From a virus: a DNA stretch of 61,970 nucleotides. Below the pieces are notes generated by a model. It was not told where the DNA came from, did not search any database, and was given only the letters and a program-made list of their open reading frames with translations. Shown here piece after piece: positions 30,790 through 40,758 of the stretch. Location: IMG/VR virus record IMGVR_UViG_3300046529_000300, positions 1 through 61,970 of that record. One strand, written 5' to 3'. How positions within the stretch are numbered: position 1 is the stretch's first letter; each line of letters opens with the position of its first letter. The position numbers and the translations under genes were made by a program.

Positions 30790-33066
30790 TCATTCCGGCC
30801 CGACTGGTCGGCGGATTGTCTTGCGTCCCCCGGGGCCGACCAGCCGCTGGATCTTCGAGTCCGCTTCCGCTGGCGTGAGCACTCCTTGCTTTACTAATAA
30901 CATCAGAGCAGTGGCCTGTGCTCGTGGTGACGCGGAGGTTGTGCCCCCCGGAGCAGTCGGTGGAGTTACCCTCCGCAGCGTAGGCAGTGGTCGTGCCTGC
31001 ATTCGCTGAGTCAGCGTCTGGCGCATCGTCGGAGTCACGGGAGTCACTGGCGGTGGCGCGGCCTTGGCTGCGTGGTCAATCTTGAGTGCCTGCGCACGCT
31101 GGAGGACTATGGACGGGGAGGCGTCGGCTCCGAGTTCCGCGCGGGCCTGCGTGTAGAAGGCATTCTCCGAGGCGACGTGCTCGGGGGTGATCTGTCCAGC
31201 GGTTGTAACTGGTGCGACTGGAGCCCGCACACCAGAAGTCTTCATAAATGACTGTGGCGTGGTAGTTACGTTAGTTCCAGGATTATTCTCTTGAAATCTC
31301 CTCTGAGCTTCTAAAGCTGCGGTAGTGGGAGCAACCGGCGATTGCACCTGCTCACCAATCGCAGCCTTCGCCACCTTATGCGCGTCCACCCTCGCGGTTG
31401 CAGATTGTGTAGCTCCGGTCTTCGCAGCGGTCACTTGATCCGCGATCCCCTGCGGTGTGCCCATCTTCCCGCCACGGGAGAATGTCTGCGAGGTGTCCGG
31501 TGCCGTCGGTGGAGGCGTCCCAGGCCCTCCTCGCGTGAGTTCATCGACAGGGGATTCGCCACCAGGGAGTGGGCCGGATGGACTGCCTTCGATCTGCGGA
31601 GCAGTGGGTGGTTGTACCTGTTCATAGCTGGGGAGATCACTCGCCTGTCCCATTCCCGCGAACATCTTGCTGAGCCGATTATTCAACACGTCAATCGGCT
31701 TCGGCCCGATCAGCTCACGTATCCCTGCGTGCTTCACTCCTCTGGGGGATGGGTATGTGTTCGCTACCTTCTCGCGCACGCCCTTGCTGACAGCCTCGCC
31801 CTGCGCGCCGGATGCGCGATTGTATTCCTTGGTGAGAGAGGACTTCGCCTCGATGAGAGATCCCTCGCGCTGCTTCAGTGACCGGATGTATTCAGGATCA
31901 AGACCACTAAGCCTGCCGACCGTGTTGTATTCAATATCCCGCGCCGCGTTGGTTGCCGCCTTCTGCGCCTTGGTCTCAATGTCTGACATGATCTGCGCGG
32001 TCGTCCCGCGCTGCTCGAAGGCGTTGAGCTGATTGTTCATGCGGACACGGAACTGGTTCACCTGGTCGAGCGGTGCCGGCTGATCGAACTTCTGTGCGGT
32101 ACGCTCCAGTGTCCGTGCGACCTTCGGCTCATTGGCGAGGAGCTCCGGCGTGATCGCATCGCGGTAGACCTGCGCGATTGGTGCCTGGTCCACGAGGACG
32201 GAATTGTACGGCTTGCGAATGTCGTTGAACTCATTCTGTGTGTCGCGGACGGCCTGCTCGGCGACGCGGAGGGTGGCTTGTCCTGCTTCGCGGCCCTTGA
32301 GCGTAGATGGATCGACCTTCATCCGAACGGCGGTCTCGCGGAGCGTGGGCAGCGCAGCGGAGGCTGTCTCGTGAGGGTCTACCGTCCCGCCTCGGTCTTC
32401 GATCAGTCCGGTGAGGGCTTCAACATGTTCCGGCTGTACCATTGCGGCTGGTAGCTTGCCCTGCGGTAACATGTGACTAGCCGCAATCGGAGCCAGCAGT
32501 GCAGCCGTGGTTCCAATACCTCCAGATACATCGCCACTACCGAATTGTTCTCCCGCCTTGGATGGCAGTTCTCCCATCACTGGAGCTGTGAGCGTTGCGC
32601 CGGCATGGCCGACCTGACCGATGGTATGTGCCACCGCTCCGGGAATGTCTCCTCGCTGGGCGGCTTCGAGCGATTGCTTACCTTCTTCTGAACCCTTCTG
32701 AAACTCATGTCTGACAGCAGTAGCTGCGGACTTAACGGCATCGACCGGATGCGGAGTCGTCGCCGCAAAGGCTTCTTGAATAGGGTTCATCCCTTGTGTT
32801 TGTTCCTGCGCGGATTTGTAGTTAGCCACGTTATAGCCGAATGCACTCAGAAAGTTCTTGCCCGCGTTCAGCACGGAATCCAAGGTGAACGGTGCACCAG
32901 CAGGATGTTCGGAGGGGGGAGCAGCCTGCGGAGCGGGAGTCGATCCTATCGGCTTGAGTATCGCACCAGGAGGCAAGCCCTCGACCAACTGCTTCGGCAG
33001 GGGCTTGAGTATCGCCCCCGGTGGGAGTCCTTCGATCTGATCTGGAACCTGCGCGGTGGTACTCAT
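30790..33066 (-). CDS. Large internal/ejected virion protein candidate, 758 aa
   Basis: Ala/Pro/Gln-rich with helical stretches. The N terminus carries two copies of EGLPPGAILKP (residues about 12-22 and 29-39). Middle helices (EHVASENAFYTQARAEL is near the C-terminal third) and Pro-rich linkers follow, with no cysteines. Position after the tail genes and size fit internal core or ejection proteins of short-tailed phages. No enzyme motif is visible. Confidence 0.6.
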   Translation of the reverse strand: MSTTAQVPDQIEGLPPGAILKPLPKQLVEGLPPGAILKPIGSTPAPQAAPPSEHPAGAPFTLDSVLNAGKNFLSAFGYNVANYKSAQEQTQGMNPIQEAFAATTPHPVDAVKSAATAVRHEFQKGSEEGKQSLEAAQRGDIPGAVAHTIGQVGHAGATLTAPVMGELPSKAGEQFGSGDVSGGIGTTAALLAPIAASHMLPQGKLPAAMVQPEHVEALTGLIEDRGGTVDPHETASAALPTLRETAVRMKVDPSTLKGREAGQATLRVAEQAVRDTQNEFNDIRKPYNSVLVDQAPIAQVYRDAITPELLANEPKVARTLERTAQKFDQPAPLDQVNQFRVRMNNQLNAFEQRGTTAQIMSDIETKAQKAATNAARDIEYNTVGRLSGLDPEYIRSLKQREGSLIEAKSSLTKEYNRASGAQGEAVSKGVREKVANTYPSPRGVKHAGIRELIGPKPIDVLNNRLSKMFAGMGQASDLPSYEQVQPPTAPQIEGSPSGPLPGGESPVDELTRGGPGTPPPTAPDTSQTFSRGGKMGTPQGIADQVTAAKTGATQSATARVDAHKVAKAAIGEQVQSPVAPTTAALEAQRRFQENNPGTNVTTTPQSFMKTSGVRAPVAPVTTAGQITPEHVASENAFYTQARAELGADASPSIVLQRAQALKIDHAAKAAPPPVTPVTPTMRQTLTQRMQARPLPTLRRVTPPTAPGGTTSASPRAQATALMLLVKQGVLTPAEADSKIQRLVGPGGRKTIRRPVGPE

Positions 33067-34724
33067 TTTTCCTTGCCCAGCGGCACGAATTTATTATTGA
33101 TGGCATGACCGATGAGCGTCTTGCCATCGGCGGCATAGACCTCGTGTGAAGCTCCCTCGGGAGGGCCAGCATCGGCAGGCTTGGCTTCAAACCTACGTAA
33201 ATAGGTAGGAGGTTCCTCCTCCTTCGTTCCCTTGAAACTCTCGCGCCAGTTGTCCGCCGCCGAGCCAGCAGTCTTCGTGGTCTCGGTGCGGATCACATTC
33301 ATCAGGTCCTGTCGCTGGTCAGGAGGAAGCACTCCCTCCGTGGCGGTGTTGTACCAGCGGGAGAAGCGGTCGCCATAGGAGCCTGCCTTCAGCTCCTGTT
33401 CCAGTTCGGTGTTGGGGAGCCGCACGGTGCCAGGGTTCATCGCCCGCACGGCGCGCACGATCAGCGCGAGGTCTTGCCGCGGCGTGAACACTCCACCCTT
33501 CATGTAGTCTTCCGAAGCGTCCAGCACATCCACCATCGGACGGGCCTTCTTCGCAGCGTCCACCGCCTGGCCGTAGACGAGCTTCCTGCGTCCGGCCTCC
33601 TCGTGCTGGTCGGCGAGTTCTTGTGCGCGCTGGGCCTTGGCTTCGTCGCGGGTGTCTTGCGCATCCTGCTGGGTCTTGTACTCTGCCTTCGCCTGATCCA
33701 GCACGGCCTTGGCCTGCGGATTCGCGGCCACCTGCTCGGGGGTGAGCATGCCTCCGGTTGCGACATCGGTGATCCCGATTGGCCCTCCCGGCCCCATCTT
33801 CGGCTCGAAGCCAGATTTCGTCCCCGGCTTGGGAGTAGTGTTTTCCGCGATAGTCTTCCCGTGCTCGTCTACCAGCTTCCCGCCGGGAGCGACCTCGTGT
33901 AGCGACGCCTTGGGGAACTCCCCGTGCTGGGCGTAGTGCGCAAGGTCTTCGTCACTTCTGCCGGGGAATTGTGACCGCAGCTTCGCCATCTGGTTGGCGG
34001 AATCCACCGTCGCGAACTTGGCTCGATCCTCGGGAGTCAGAACGTGCAATCCACCCTGGCTGATCTGCTGCGGCGGCATCGGGTTCTGAATCTGCGCCTG
34101 TGGCTGTGCCGGGAGAGTCAACGAGGACGTTGGCGCGACGGCGTTGAGATTTGGAATGCTACCGTCTGGAACCAGAGTCGGCCTGCCACGGGAGTCCATC
34201 GGACCCACGGTGGAATTAGGAACATCCGCTGGGCCTGGGTCGCCGGGACGCACACTGGAGATCGGCATCGGGCCGGAGTAGCCGGGAACTGAACTCGGCC
34301 CCACGGGAGGGGTGATGTTCCCGAGAGCATTCACCGTGGAGTCGGGAGCGCGGCCCGTGTCTCCGGACGGTGCAGGAGGAGTCTGACCTCCCGGCCCAAC
34401 CGGAGGAGTAAGAGTCATCGCCGGGATTGGAGCTGGCTGCATTGTGCGCGTCGGCCCGGCGGGAGTGGACACCGGCGGCAGTTCGTTCAGATCCACCTTT
34501 GGGAGCTTCCCTCCCGGCTTGGCGTTGATGATCTCCTGCATCTTGCCGAGTGCCCATTGCTGGTGTTCAGCGGGGATGTTCGGGGAGCTGGCGAGGTGGC
34601 CGAGGTATTGCAACATCTGCGATTGCTGGCCTTTGGATTGTTCCAAGGCCTCATGAGCAGCGCGAGTTTTCTCCTCGGTGTAACCGTGGACAAGTCCGGC
34701 GAGGAGTGATGCGGTGCTGCTCAC
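33063..34724 (-). CDS. Internal virion protein candidate, 553 aa
   Basis: Helical N terminus (EEKTRAAHEALEQSKGQQSQM), a long Pro/Gly/Thr linker (about 85-235), a helical KAEYKTQQDAQDTRDEAKAQ segment, and a folded C-terminal part (GGVFTPRQDLALIVRAVRAM). It overlaps both neighbours by 4 bases. Composition matches phage ejection proteins; no enzyme motif seen. Confidence 0.6.
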   Translation of the reverse strand: MSSTASLLAGLVHGYTEEKTRAAHEALEQSKGQQSQMLQYLGHLASSPNIPAEHQQWALGKMQEIINAKPGGKLPKVDLNELPPVSTPAGPTRTMQPAPIPAMTLTPPVGPGGQTPPAPSGDTGRAPDSTVNALGNITPPVGPSSVPGYSGPMPISSVRPGDPGPADVPNSTVGPMDSRGRPTLVPDGSIPNLNAVAPTSSLTLPAQPQAQIQNPMPPQQISQGGLHVLTPEDRAKFATVDSANQMAKLRSQFPGRSDEDLAHYAQHGEFPKASLHEVAPGGKLVDEHGKTIAENTTPKPGTKSGFEPKMGPGGPIGITDVATGGMLTPEQVAANPQAKAVLDQAKAEYKTQQDAQDTRDEAKAQRAQELADQHEEAGRRKLVYGQAVDAAKKARPMVDVLDASEDYMKGGVFTPRQDLALIVRAVRAMNPGTVRLPNTELEQELKAGSYGDRFSRWYNTATEGVLPPDQRQDLMNVIRTETTKTAGSAADNWRESFKGTKEEEPPTYLRRFEAKPADAGPPEGASHEVYAADGKTLIGHAINNKFVPLGKEK

Positions 34725-35350
34725 AGGGATATACTCCCGTAGTCAGGAGTGGGATAGTTAGGCGTACCGCCTCCCTTGCCACCCCCGCCTCCTTTGCCGC
34801 TGCCTCCACGATGCTTGGCACCAGCGGCGATACTTCCAAGTCCGGAGCCGATGGTTCCCTTGGACTGGCCGAGTTGTTCCTGCTGATGGGTGTCGAACTT
34901 GAGACCGCTGCCGACGTTCGGTGCGCTGGCGCCCATCGGTGCTGCCGCGAGCTGCCCTAGCGCGGATGCTGCTCCGGGCTGCACTCCAGCGTAGAGCCTT
35001 GCAAGATTGTTATACGATCCCTGTGAAGCCTGCGCCTGGGCCGCGTTCGCCTCGCCGCCTTGCGGAAGCGTGGCTGCCATCTGCCGGGATTGCCCCTGCT
35101 GCTGACTCTTGAGCAGGTCGCTGGTCGGCCCGACGGCCTGCGCCATCTGCGTGGGATCACCGGAGAGGAGCTTGGTAAAATAGTCCGCTGCCGGCTGCCA
35201 TGCGCTCAGGCCTTTATCGGCCAGGGTGGATTGCAGTTGGAACTGACGGTTAGCTGCGTCCTTGGCTTGGTTGGCCCCCTTCTTGCCGCCAGCAGCGGAG
35301 GCTCCCGCGCCAGCGATGGCAGGGATGGCGAGGGCTACTGCTGGAGGCAT
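34721..35350 (-). CDS. Small internal virion protein candidate, 209 aa
   Basis: MPPAVALAIPAIAGAGASAAGG, a glycine/alanine hydrophobic start, then Gln/Ala-rich helices and a Gly/Lys-rich tail (SGKGGGGGKGGGTPNYPTP). Similar start-helix-glycine proteins occur as the smallest of three ejection proteins in podoviruses. Its start overlaps the HNH gene stop by 1 base, showing that the HNH gene sits precisely at a gene junction. Confidence 0.6.
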   Translation of the reverse strand: MPPAVALAIPAIAGAGASAAGGKKGANQAKDAANRQFQLQSTLADKGLSAWQPAADYFTKLLSGDPTQMAQAVGPTSDLLKSQQQGQSRQMAATLPQGGEANAAQAQASQGSYNNLARLYAGVQPGAASALGQLAAAPMGASAPNVGSGLKFDTHQQEQLGQSKGTIGSGLGSIAAGAKHRGGSGKGGGGGKGGGTPNYPTPDYGSISL

Positions 35351-35883
35351 TATGGACGCTCCTCGAACGTGCCATTATCAATCTTGGCACGCACTATGGC
35401 TGCATCTAGTCCAGCCTCCTCAATCGTGAGGAAGCCATTACGTTCGTAGGTTTTATCTCCATACTCCACCCGAGAGCGATATCTTCCATAGCGACCATAT
35501 CGCGATACGCCACGATATCCGGAAGTATTGGATACTCCAATGCGAGTTCTGTTCCATGAGTTTCCAGATGATGTAGTCACTCGAATGTTATATTGCCTAT
35601 TATTCAACCCATTCCCATCTCGATGGTCTACGCTCATATTGTCAGGCGCATCGGCAAGTAAGCGATGCATCTGAACTTTAGTTCCATTAATAGGGCGAGT
35701 ACCTGACACGGCATAAGGAGTATGGGGATTGGAAGTTATATTAAGGCACCAGCGACGCCCCAACACACGTTCCAAATCGGGTATATCAATCAGACATTCA
35801 TATCGCTGTCCCAAACAATCAATAAAAAGACAAATGTGATCTCCCCGCACCTCATAGTCATTATCTTTTTGCGGTCGGCCCAT
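35350..35883 (-). CDS. HNH/AP2-like homing endonuclease
   Basis: 177 aa. VQMHRLLADAPDNMSVDHRDGNGLNNRQYNIRV (given in part) is the HNH_3 core; SGYRGVSRYGRYGRYRSRVEYGDKTYERNGFLTIEEAGLDAA resembles an AP2 DNA-binding domain. AT-richer than the virion genes around it, so a mobile insertion at the junction of a GNAT-like gene and a virion gene. Confidence 0.9.
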   Translation of the reverse strand: MGRPQKDNDYEVRGDHICLFIDCLGQRYECLIDIPDLERVLGRRWCLNITSNPHTPYAVSGTRPINGTKVQMHRLLADAPDNMSVDHRDGNGLNNRQYNIRVTTSSGNSWNRTRIGVSNTSGYRGVSRYGRYGRYRSRVEYGDKTYERNGFLTIEEAGLDAAIVRAKIDNGTFEERP

Positions 35884-35885
35884 TC

Positions 35886-36536
35886 TTATTTTCTCTCCTC
35901 AAATTGTTGCCGGGTAATCCGCCATATGATAGCGTCTGATGGTTCTCCCCCATACTGCTGGCAGTTCGGCAATGCACCTACCTTTGTCCAGCCCAAACGC
36001 TGAATAAAACGATTTGCCAAGATGTTAGTCTCAGCAATTATCCCAACGGCAATATCCAGTTTGTCAGGCATTTCCTCGAACCAATAACGGAGAATACGTT
36101 CACCTGCTTCAAGTGAAGTACGATGATCCCAATACTGACGGATGAAGATGAATCCCGCATGGCCGAGGCGCGACGGTCCGAACTGAATAGGTTCCCATGT
36201 GGCGATGCCCACGAGTCCAGCCACCTCGTCGGTCTTCTTGTCCTTCAGCACGACCAGCAGGACTTGAGTGGTGTCCGAGCTCATCATCCTGACGAACATC
36301 GGGTAGCTGCGGTCGGTAGCATCCACGTTCGGGTAGTACAGCCGCAAGAGATCGTCCTCGCGCAGCTTGTCGTAGAGCCAAAATAGCCAGTGGCGGCAGC
36401 GGTCGTCGAAGTAGGCGTTGTAAGGGATGACATCGACATAGGTGCCTCCATCGTAGTCGATCTGGGCAATGGGAGTTGGCGGTGTAGGTTTCGACTTCGG
36501 CGAAGCGGGTTCAACCAGCGATGCGAGAGTGCTCAT
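35886..36536 (-). CDS. GNAT-family acetyltransferase-like protein
   Basis: 216 aa. LRLYYPNVDATDRSYPMFVRM, VLLVVLKDKKTDEVAGLVGIATWE and AGERILRYWFEEMPDKLDIAVGIIAETNILANRFIQRLGW: the N-acetyltransferase strand order, including the acceptor N-R-F...GW end. The Q/RxxGxG/A acetyl-CoA loop is weak (LEAGERIL). AAGGTG precedes ATG 36536. In a virion cluster it may modify a structural protein, or be a virion component with this fold. Confidence 0.65.
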   Translation of the reverse strand: MSTLASLVEPASPKSKPTPPTPIAQIDYDGGTYVDVIPYNAYFDDRCRHWLFWLYDKLREDDLLRLYYPNVDATDRSYPMFVRMMSSDTTQVLLVVLKDKKTDEVAGLVGIATWEPIQFGPSRLGHAGFIFIRQYWDHRTSLEAGERILRYWFEEMPDKLDIAVGIIAETNILANRFIQRLGWTKVGALPNCQQYGGEPSDAIIWRITRQQFEERK

Positions 36537-36579
36537 GCCAGACACCTTAGCGCAACCGCCTGAGGTGAGGCAAGGATCA

Positions 36580-37134
36580 TCACTGGAGTGTCCCCCGTAC
36601 GCTCCAGCGGACGGTCACCGCCGTGGTAGCCGCAATGGGAGTATTATTCCCCGCGGCAGTGGGCATCCATACGTAGATGTCGATGCACCCCGGCTGCTGT
36701 GAGGTCGTGGCACTCACCCAGAAGTTATGCGCCGTAGCTCCGTTGTCGATCACGGCGGTCACCTGCGCGACGGTAAGCAGTCCCGTGGGAATACTGAGTA
36801 ACTTCCCTGTGACCACCGACTTCCCAAACTGTGTGCAGGCAATCATGTTCTCCAGTTGCGAGTCGTTCTGATATGCCTGCTGTATCGCCCGGTCAAGCGT
36901 GCGTGACGCCTGCGGGGCGGTAGCGGGATTGCTCAGGAGAGCATGGACATTCAGAAAAGATTCCGGACGCCAGCGCGTCTGGAGGGCTTTCACGGGGGAG
37001 TTAGGCTGGGCTGCGGAGACAGCCGCTGGGGGCGCGGGGCCGGATGGAATTCCTCCCGTGGCGGGACTGCCGGTGACTCCGCCTCTGGAGCCGTCCTCTT
37101 CGCCGCCGGTGAGATCAGGTACGTTGACTGCCAT
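36580..37134 (-). CDS. Virion-associated hypothetical protein, 184 aa
   Basis: Pro/Gly-rich N terminus, then TRWRPESFLNVHALLSNPAT, and a beta-rich C-terminal half (FWVSATTSQQPGCIDIYVWMPTAAG). The composition resembles tail or fibre-attachment proteins. No family recognised; placed directly downstream of the 968-aa tail protein. Confidence 0.5.
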   Translation of the reverse strand: MAVNVPDLTGGEEDGSRGGVTGSPATGGIPSGPAPPAAVSAAQPNSPVKALQTRWRPESFLNVHALLSNPATAPQASRTLDRAIQQAYQNDSQLENMIACTQFGKSVVTGKLLSIPTGLLTVAQVTAVIDNGATAHNFWVSATTSQQPGCIDIYVWMPTAAGNNTPIAATTAVTVRWSVRGTLQ

Positions 37135-37138
37135 TGGG

Positions 37139-40045
37139 CTATCTGCCTCCCAGGAGTTCGCTGGCGAGCATCTCTGGTGCCTGCGTGGACTCGGCTCCGA
37201 ATGGCTTCACGACTGCGTAGCCGAGCTGTGTCACCCAGGGTTTCGTTCGGACTTCGAGGTCGGATTCATAAAGTCGGAACCCTTGAGTGGGATCGCTGGA
37301 GTCGAGGGAATACCTCACGAGTTTAAATTTATTCGCGTGCATCGGGACGTAGATCTTCTGTCGCAATCCAGCGGTCGAGGCCAGCGTGTAGGTCTGGACA
37401 GTCACGCCATCGAGGGTCAACGTGAGAGTGACCGTCGCCGTCGAGCGGATCGCGATATTCATGTCGCGGAGGTGCTGCCAGCCGATCAGGCCGTGAGATG
37501 TCTCGCGGGCCTCCCAGTGGGTCACCGACGCGGGCTCGCTCCTCCAGAGAGTGTCGTACTGATAGAGCACAGGATTGATCGCCGCGTTCTTCGAGAAAGT
37601 GATCTGGAACTCGATGTTGAACCCGAACACGTCGGACAGCGACAGCGGAACCTGCTGGCGGCCAGTCCCGGTGACTGTTAGTGCGGCCCCGGTGATCACC
37701 TCTCCGTTCAGCAGCGGAGTGATCGTGACTGGCTTGGCGACAGTAGCCCCGCCCGGGTCGATATCGAACAGGACGTTGCCATACTCTTTGAGGTTCAGCG
37801 GCATGCCCTGGTCGTCGGCCCCGGTGCGGAGGGTGACGGTGATGTCCGGCGCGGTGGCTTGCAGAACGTCTCCGGTTCCGGACTGCGTGCTGTAGAGCGC
37901 ACCGGATGCATCTCCCAGCAGGAGACTGGACTGTGTACCTTCCTCGCTGTAGACAGTTGTGATATTCACCGGATACTTCGCTGCCCGCCAACGCTTCTTG
38001 TTCTGGTCGTACACCAGCATGTTGAGCTGGCCCTCGGTGATTCCGCGATAGATGAAGTAGAGTTCATCGTTGTGCATGCGCAGGCGGAGGTCTTCGATGC
38101 GTTCGAGGTCAACTGAGTCGTAGCCTTCGATGGATCTGCCCAGAGGGTTATCCAGCGTCGGGAACAGTGGCTTGATATCGTTCTCAACGAGAGAGGTTTC
38201 CTCTCCGCCTGTGGTGACGTAAACACCGTCTTTCGCCACAAAATAGATCATCCGGGCCGTGGCACAGAGTCCCCACGGCGATGCCAGTCCCCGTGAGCAG
38301 GGAGTCTGGAACGGCGTGACGGTAGTGCCTCCCAGCAGCATCGGAGCCAGCTCGAACATCCGCTCCTTCGAGAACGCGAACACGCGGGTGTTGAACACGC
38401 AGCCGTTCTGCATCGGATCAGAGGGAGAGCTAACGTCCACCCACTGCCCGACACCCCACTGGTCGGCGTTGCCGGGGTTGGAGAAATACACCGCGTCGGG
38501 ACGGTCGGGATCGCCACAGCCGAACAGCCGCGAGGGATTGAAGCCCGGCCCCCAGACGTAAGGCAGCGGACGCTGGATGGTGTAAACGCTATTCACGGGA
38601 GGGTCGTTGCCGAAGTTGACGAAATCTCCAAGGCTAGCATCGGGGATGTTATCGGTAATCTGTAGCGCGTTCGCCACAGAGGCTCCGCAGGTTCCGATGA
38701 CCAGGCTGGCGACGGTAAACTGGCCAACGAACGCCCATGATGCGGTGACCGAGCCGCCCCGGCGGTAGAGGCGGATAGCGTCCACTTGAGGGTCACTCGG
38801 GCCGGTTACGCAGACCAGTGCTTGCTGATTGGTCAGCGCGAGAGTAGTGACCGCGCTTCCCGCCGGGAATGCCTGGATGGCAATGCTATTGATCTGCATG
38901 ACGATAGTGGCGTTGCCACCGCCGCCGGTGAGCAGACTGGAGAGATTGAAGTTACCTCCGATATCGCGGATACGCCGGGCAGTGACGTTTTGCGGGACGG
39001 TAGTATTGCCCACGCTGAAGACCGCCGCCCGGACTTGAATACGGGTCGGGTCTTGCCCGACGGGAATCTGAATGATGAACCCGGTCGATACTCCAGTGAA
39101 GTCAGCGGAGATGTTCGCATCGAATGCCAGCTTCCATGTCGTGCCGCCGTCGAGCGATAGGTATATAACTCCATAGACACAGCCTCCAGTGGTGCCTTGT
39201 ACCACGGTGAAACTGACGTTGATGCGCAGATAGAAAGCCTGGAATAACGATGGCCCTCCGAAGGTGAAACCAGTGAACAGGACGGACTGACGGCCCTCGG
39301 CGGCTGACGCAGAGGACAATGTAGCGGTCGTGTTAGTTACTCCCGTGCCCGCTGATCCGCCAAAGCTGGGATCTGGACTAGTGGCCGTGGTGGGAGTATC
39401 GAAGAACAACGTCCCGCTGAACGCTGGCGGTGAGGGATTGCTCTCCGTCAGCGTGGTTGTGTTTACGTAGGTGTATACCCAGTCGTATGCTGGGCCTCCG
39501 GTGTTATTGAGCAGTCCAGCGGCCCCAGCGGTGGCGACGGCCTGTCCGAAGATCGTTCCCAGCAAGGTGAGTGGAGGCTTAATACCTAGGGATTGATAAT
39601 AGCCTGTGCCCGAGCCTCCACGATACTTGTGCATGCTGGAACGGTCGGCGACGACCTGCCATGCGGCAGTGTCGTTGGCATAGTGAAACGCAGGGAGCGA
39701 TAGAGGGTCGCCGGTCAGTCCAGTATCACGGAGCGTGGCTACGGAGCCGGAGGGCAGGACGTAGGTCTGTAGTGTTGTGTCGATTCCCGCGATTCGGTCG
39801 CCTACGCCACTGATGGAGGGCTGGTTCAGTCGCGTGAGGGAGTGGACGCCACTGCCGGGAGTGGTGGTGTTGGCCACGGTGACGATCCACTTCAGCCCAG
39901 CCCGGCCTTCGAGACGGCCTTCGATGATCGGGGTCGCGTTGGTCAGGCGGGAATATTGATTCGGTGGGACAAGATCAACGGGGACACGGAGCTGGAGTCC
40001 GGCATCGCTGAACTTTTTCGGATCGTGATTGTAGATATCAGCCAT
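37139..40045 (-). CDS. Large tail/nozzle-like structural protein, 968 aa
   Basis: Beta-rich throughout. VYFSNPGNADQWGVGQWVDV, VFAFSKERMFELAP, MIYFVAKDGVYVTTGGEE and WRAAKYPVNI are blade-like repeats seen in phage tail-nozzle or stabilisation proteins (P22 gp10- and T7 gp12-like). Its size and place beside connector proteins support a tail tube or nozzle. It overlaps the connector gene by 8 bases. Confidence 0.65.
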   Translation of the reverse strand: MADIYNHDPKKFSDAGLQLRVPVDLVPPNQYSRLTNATPIIEGRLEGRAGLKWIVTVANTTTPGSGVHSLTRLNQPSISGVGDRIAGIDTTLQTYVLPSGSVATLRDTGLTGDPLSLPAFHYANDTAAWQVVADRSSMHKYRGGSGTGYYQSLGIKPPLTLLGTIFGQAVATAGAAGLLNNTGGPAYDWVYTYVNTTTLTESNPSPPAFSGTLFFDTPTTATSPDPSFGGSAGTGVTNTTATLSSASAAEGRQSVLFTGFTFGGPSLFQAFYLRINVSFTVVQGTTGGCVYGVIYLSLDGGTTWKLAFDANISADFTGVSTGFIIQIPVGQDPTRIQVRAAVFSVGNTTVPQNVTARRIRDIGGNFNLSSLLTGGGGNATIVMQINSIAIQAFPAGSAVTTLALTNQQALVCVTGPSDPQVDAIRLYRRGGSVTASWAFVGQFTVASLVIGTCGASVANALQITDNIPDASLGDFVNFGNDPPVNSVYTIQRPLPYVWGPGFNPSRLFGCGDPDRPDAVYFSNPGNADQWGVGQWVDVSSPSDPMQNGCVFNTRVFAFSKERMFELAPMLLGGTTVTPFQTPCSRGLASPWGLCATARMIYFVAKDGVYVTTGGEETSLVENDIKPLFPTLDNPLGRSIEGYDSVDLERIEDLRLRMHNDELYFIYRGITEGQLNMLVYDQNKKRWRAAKYPVNITTVYSEEGTQSSLLLGDASGALYSTQSGTGDVLQATAPDITVTLRTGADDQGMPLNLKEYGNVLFDIDPGGATVAKPVTITPLLNGEVITGAALTVTGTGRQQVPLSLSDVFGFNIEFQITFSKNAAINPVLYQYDTLWRSEPASVTHWEARETSHGLIGWQHLRDMNIAIRSTATVTLTLTLDGVTVQTYTLASTAGLRQKIYVPMHANKFKLVRYSLDSSDPTQGFRLYESDLEVRTKPWVTQLGYAVVKPFGAESTQAPEMLASELLGGR

Positions 40046-40754
40046 TCGCCTGCGCTCCCGTGTTGTCGTCGGCTCCGAGGATCAGGGCGTTCACCATCTC
40101 CACGCAGAGGGCATAGCGTTTCTCGCAGTAGTCCGCGCGCTCCGGGTCGATGCCTTCGCCTTCGGAACTTAATAATTCTCCCATCGTGCCATAGAGAATC
40201 GCTGACTCAGCCTCGTCGGGAACCATCAGCGCGACTCCCGCGCCAGTCAGTGTCGGCGGCTGCGGGACGTAGGCGAGGCCGATAGTCCCTGCCTGCGATG
40301 GCGCCCTCGCGAGATCGAACTCCAGCGTCGGGAGGTTTGAGCCTTCGTTGAAGTACCGCGGCTGGGCGGCTGAGTTCTGCTCCCAGTCGGAGGTGCCGCG
40401 GTCGAGCTGGTAGGAATCGGTAGAGATCAGGGATTTCGCCTTGCTGCCTGCGGGCTGTGCCTGCCAGGTCATCCGTCGCGTGTGGATGTGATCAGCAGGG
40501 AGGGAGTAGCGATTCTGACCGGGAACGCTGCCCTGCGTGGCGCGGAGCATCACCGGAGCGCAATCGCGCAGGAACCGCTGCTGGATCAGGTTGGCGTTGT
40601 CCAGCATCTCGGAGATGGAAAACTGCGTGGTCATCAGGGAGGTTCCGGTTGCGTCGGCGTCTCCGTTCTCCAGCAGCGCATAGGTCATGCGCTTGAGGAG
40701 TTCGAGGTCAGTCACGTTCCCAGCGGGCTTCGTATCCAAGATCGTCCATGCCAT
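40038..40754 (-). CDS. Head-tail connector/adaptor-like protein A
   Basis: 238 aa. Helical N terminus with ISEMLDNANLIQQRFLRDCAPVM, a beta middle (PGQNRYSLPADHIHTRRMTW), and a C-terminal helical part (DEAESAILYGTMGELLSSEGE). This helix-beta-helix layout is typical of gp4/gp11-type adaptors between portal and nozzle. Similar to the next gene in plan but not closely in sequence. Confidence 0.55.
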   Translation of the reverse strand: MAWTILDTKPAGNVTDLELLKRMTYALLENGDADATGTSLMTTQFSISEMLDNANLIQQRFLRDCAPVMLRATQGSVPGQNRYSLPADHIHTRRMTWQAQPAGSKAKSLISTDSYQLDRGTSDWEQNSAAQPRYFNEGSNLPTLEFDLARAPSQAGTIGLAYVPQPPTLTGAGVALMVPDEAESAILYGTMGELLSSEGEGIDPERADYCEKRYALCVEMVNALILGADDNTGAQANG

Positions 40755-40758
40755 CGCG

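Noticed and set aside
36899-37681. 260-codon rightward frame
   Set aside because: Antisense to the tail-nozzle-like and 184-aa structural genes; no binding site and no motif.
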